Below are positions 5,428 through 5,947 of a DNA stretch of 5,947 nucleotides, one piece after another. Positions within the stretch are counted from its first letter, which is position 1; the number at the start of each line of letters is the position of its first letter. Position numbers and translations under genes: made by a program. The stretch lies in assembly GCA_947499925.1 (NCBI GenBank), contig CANMQR010000049.1:1-5947 (forward strand). Reading direction: 5' to 3'. The stretch comes from Neisseriaceae bacterium (lineage in GTDB: Bacteria; Pseudomonadota; Gammaproteobacteria; Burkholderiales; UBA11063). The notes below the pieces were generated by a model. That model was not told the DNA's origin, ran no database searches, and saw only the letters and a program-made list of their open reading frames with translations.

Positions 5428-5947
5428 TTATCCCACTAACATTTGTTCAATTAAACTTAACTGTTCTAACTTTGATCCACTATCCGATATTTTAGCAAAT
5501 TTCGCCTGAAAGGCATCAGGAAATAAATTTTGTAAATAATACTTTAGATGTTTTCTAGCATAACGACAAGCAAGCACCTCTGGATAATGAAGGTAAATAT
5601 TATTAATATGCTTAATAATTACGGCTAAAATCTCTGTAATTGTAAAAGAGGTGTAACTACCATTTGCCAAATAATCTTTTATTTGTCTAAAAATCCATGG
5701 CCTTCCAAGGCTTCCACGTCCAATATATAAACCATCCGCCTTGGTATAGTCTAATACATATTTAGCTTTTTCTGGAGTATTTATATCACCATTAGCATAT
5801 ACTGGAATTTCTAGAGACTGTTTAACTAAGGCAATCATATCATAGTTTGCCACCCCATTATATAAGTCACAACGGGTACGTCCATGTATCGTAAGACTTT
5901 TAACTCCTACGTTTTGTGCTATTTTACTTATATTTAGAATGTTTTTG
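5428..5947 (-). CDS. dusB: tRNA-dihydrouridine synthase B, C-terminal part
   Basis: The frame enters from the right edge and ends at TAA 5430-5428, giving about 172 residues, roughly the second half of the usual 320-340. Dus enzymes use FMN and NADPH to reduce uridines in the tRNA D-loop. The visible barrel part includes KSLTIHGRTRCDLYNG (residues 17-32 of the fragment), the FMN-contacting IPVYANGDI and the phosphate-binding YIGRGSLGRPWIF. HGRTR followed by YNGxAxYD, and GRPWIF, match DusB rather than DusA or DusC. The C-terminal helical domain follows, with ARKHLKYYLQ typical of DusB. The catalytic cysteine lies in the missing part. A GTG at 5853 lies within the conserved barrel and is not the true start. 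The codons upstream are clearly coding. In many gamma- and betaproteobacteria fis follows dusB; here an MHS carrier follows instead. Confidence 0.93.
   Translation of the reverse strand, partial: KNILNISKIAQNVGVKSLTIHGRTRCDLYNGVANYDMIALVKQSLEIPVYANGDINTPEKAKYVLDYTKADGLYIGRGSLGRPWIFRQIKDYLANGSYTSFTITEILAVIIKHINNIYLHYPEVLACRYARKHLKYYLQNLFPDAFQAKFAKISDSGSKLEQLSLIEQMLVG

Noticed and set aside
5428..5853. A complete 141-residue Dus protein starting at GTG 5853.
   Set aside because: The frame stays open to the window edge, and the upstream codons encode the conserved SLTIHGRTRCDLYNG segment. The gene is cut by the edge, not short.
1..5947. CRISPR array, tRNA or rRNA genes, phage or toxin-antitoxin modules.
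   Set aside because: No regularly spaced repeats, no cloverleaf-like or rRNA-like stretches and no matching protein signatures were seen on either strand by eye.

Overview
The window is AT-rich (roughly one third G+C by eye). Every gene I can support lies on the minus strand, so transcription runs from position 5947 towards position 1. The proteins are of bacterial types: a DusB-like tRNA-dihydrouridine synthase, an MHS-type major facilitator, a TSUP permease and a dicarboxylate/amino acid symporter. DusB and the transporter set fit a low-GC proteobacterium, most likely a gammaproteobacterium with a host-associated or small-genome style. I cannot place it to genus. A short GC-richer stretch at 4091-4126 resembles the dispersed 'GGAATCCATG' repeats common in proteobacterial intergenic DNA, which fits this view.

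Layout in transcription order: (1) the C-terminal part of dusB, running off the right edge; (2) an MHS-family transporter starting with GTG two bases after the dusB stop; (3) a 106-base gap holding a repeat remnant; (4) a D-2-hydroxyacid dehydrogenase with an intact catalytic triad; (5) a 422-base gap with a candidate terminator, a striking 12-bp palindrome, a short possible coding relic and a candidate promoter; (6) an unrecognised 87-residue protein with a near-perfect ribosome binding site; (7) a TSUP (TauE/SafE-like) permease 44 bases further on; (8) a 112-base gap holding a perfect 14-bp inverted repeat; (9) a divergent SLC1/DAACS symporter; (10) the N-terminal part of a VOC (glyoxalase-fold) protein whose ATG directly follows the symporter stop codon.

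The theme is small organic acid or amino acid transport next to cytosolic enzymes acting on such molecules. MHS carriers move organic acids or betaine-like compounds with protons. The dehydrogenase interconverts 2-keto and 2-hydroxy acids. TSUP proteins export sulfur-containing or other organic anions. The SLC1-type carrier imports dicarboxylates or amino acids. Grouping them into one pathway is inference. There are probably three transcription units: dusB with the MHS carrier and perhaps the dehydrogenase; the 87-residue gene with TSUP; and the symporter with the VOC gene.

I found no CRISPR array, rRNA, tRNA or intact mobile element, and no clear new multi-gene system. The most interesting protein signal is the symporter: several cation- and substrate-site residues conserved in the family are replaced, while the proton-linked glutamate of the mammalian carriers is present. 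The most interesting DNA signal is the 12-bp palindrome at 2868-2894, whose T and A runs sit the wrong way round for a terminator.
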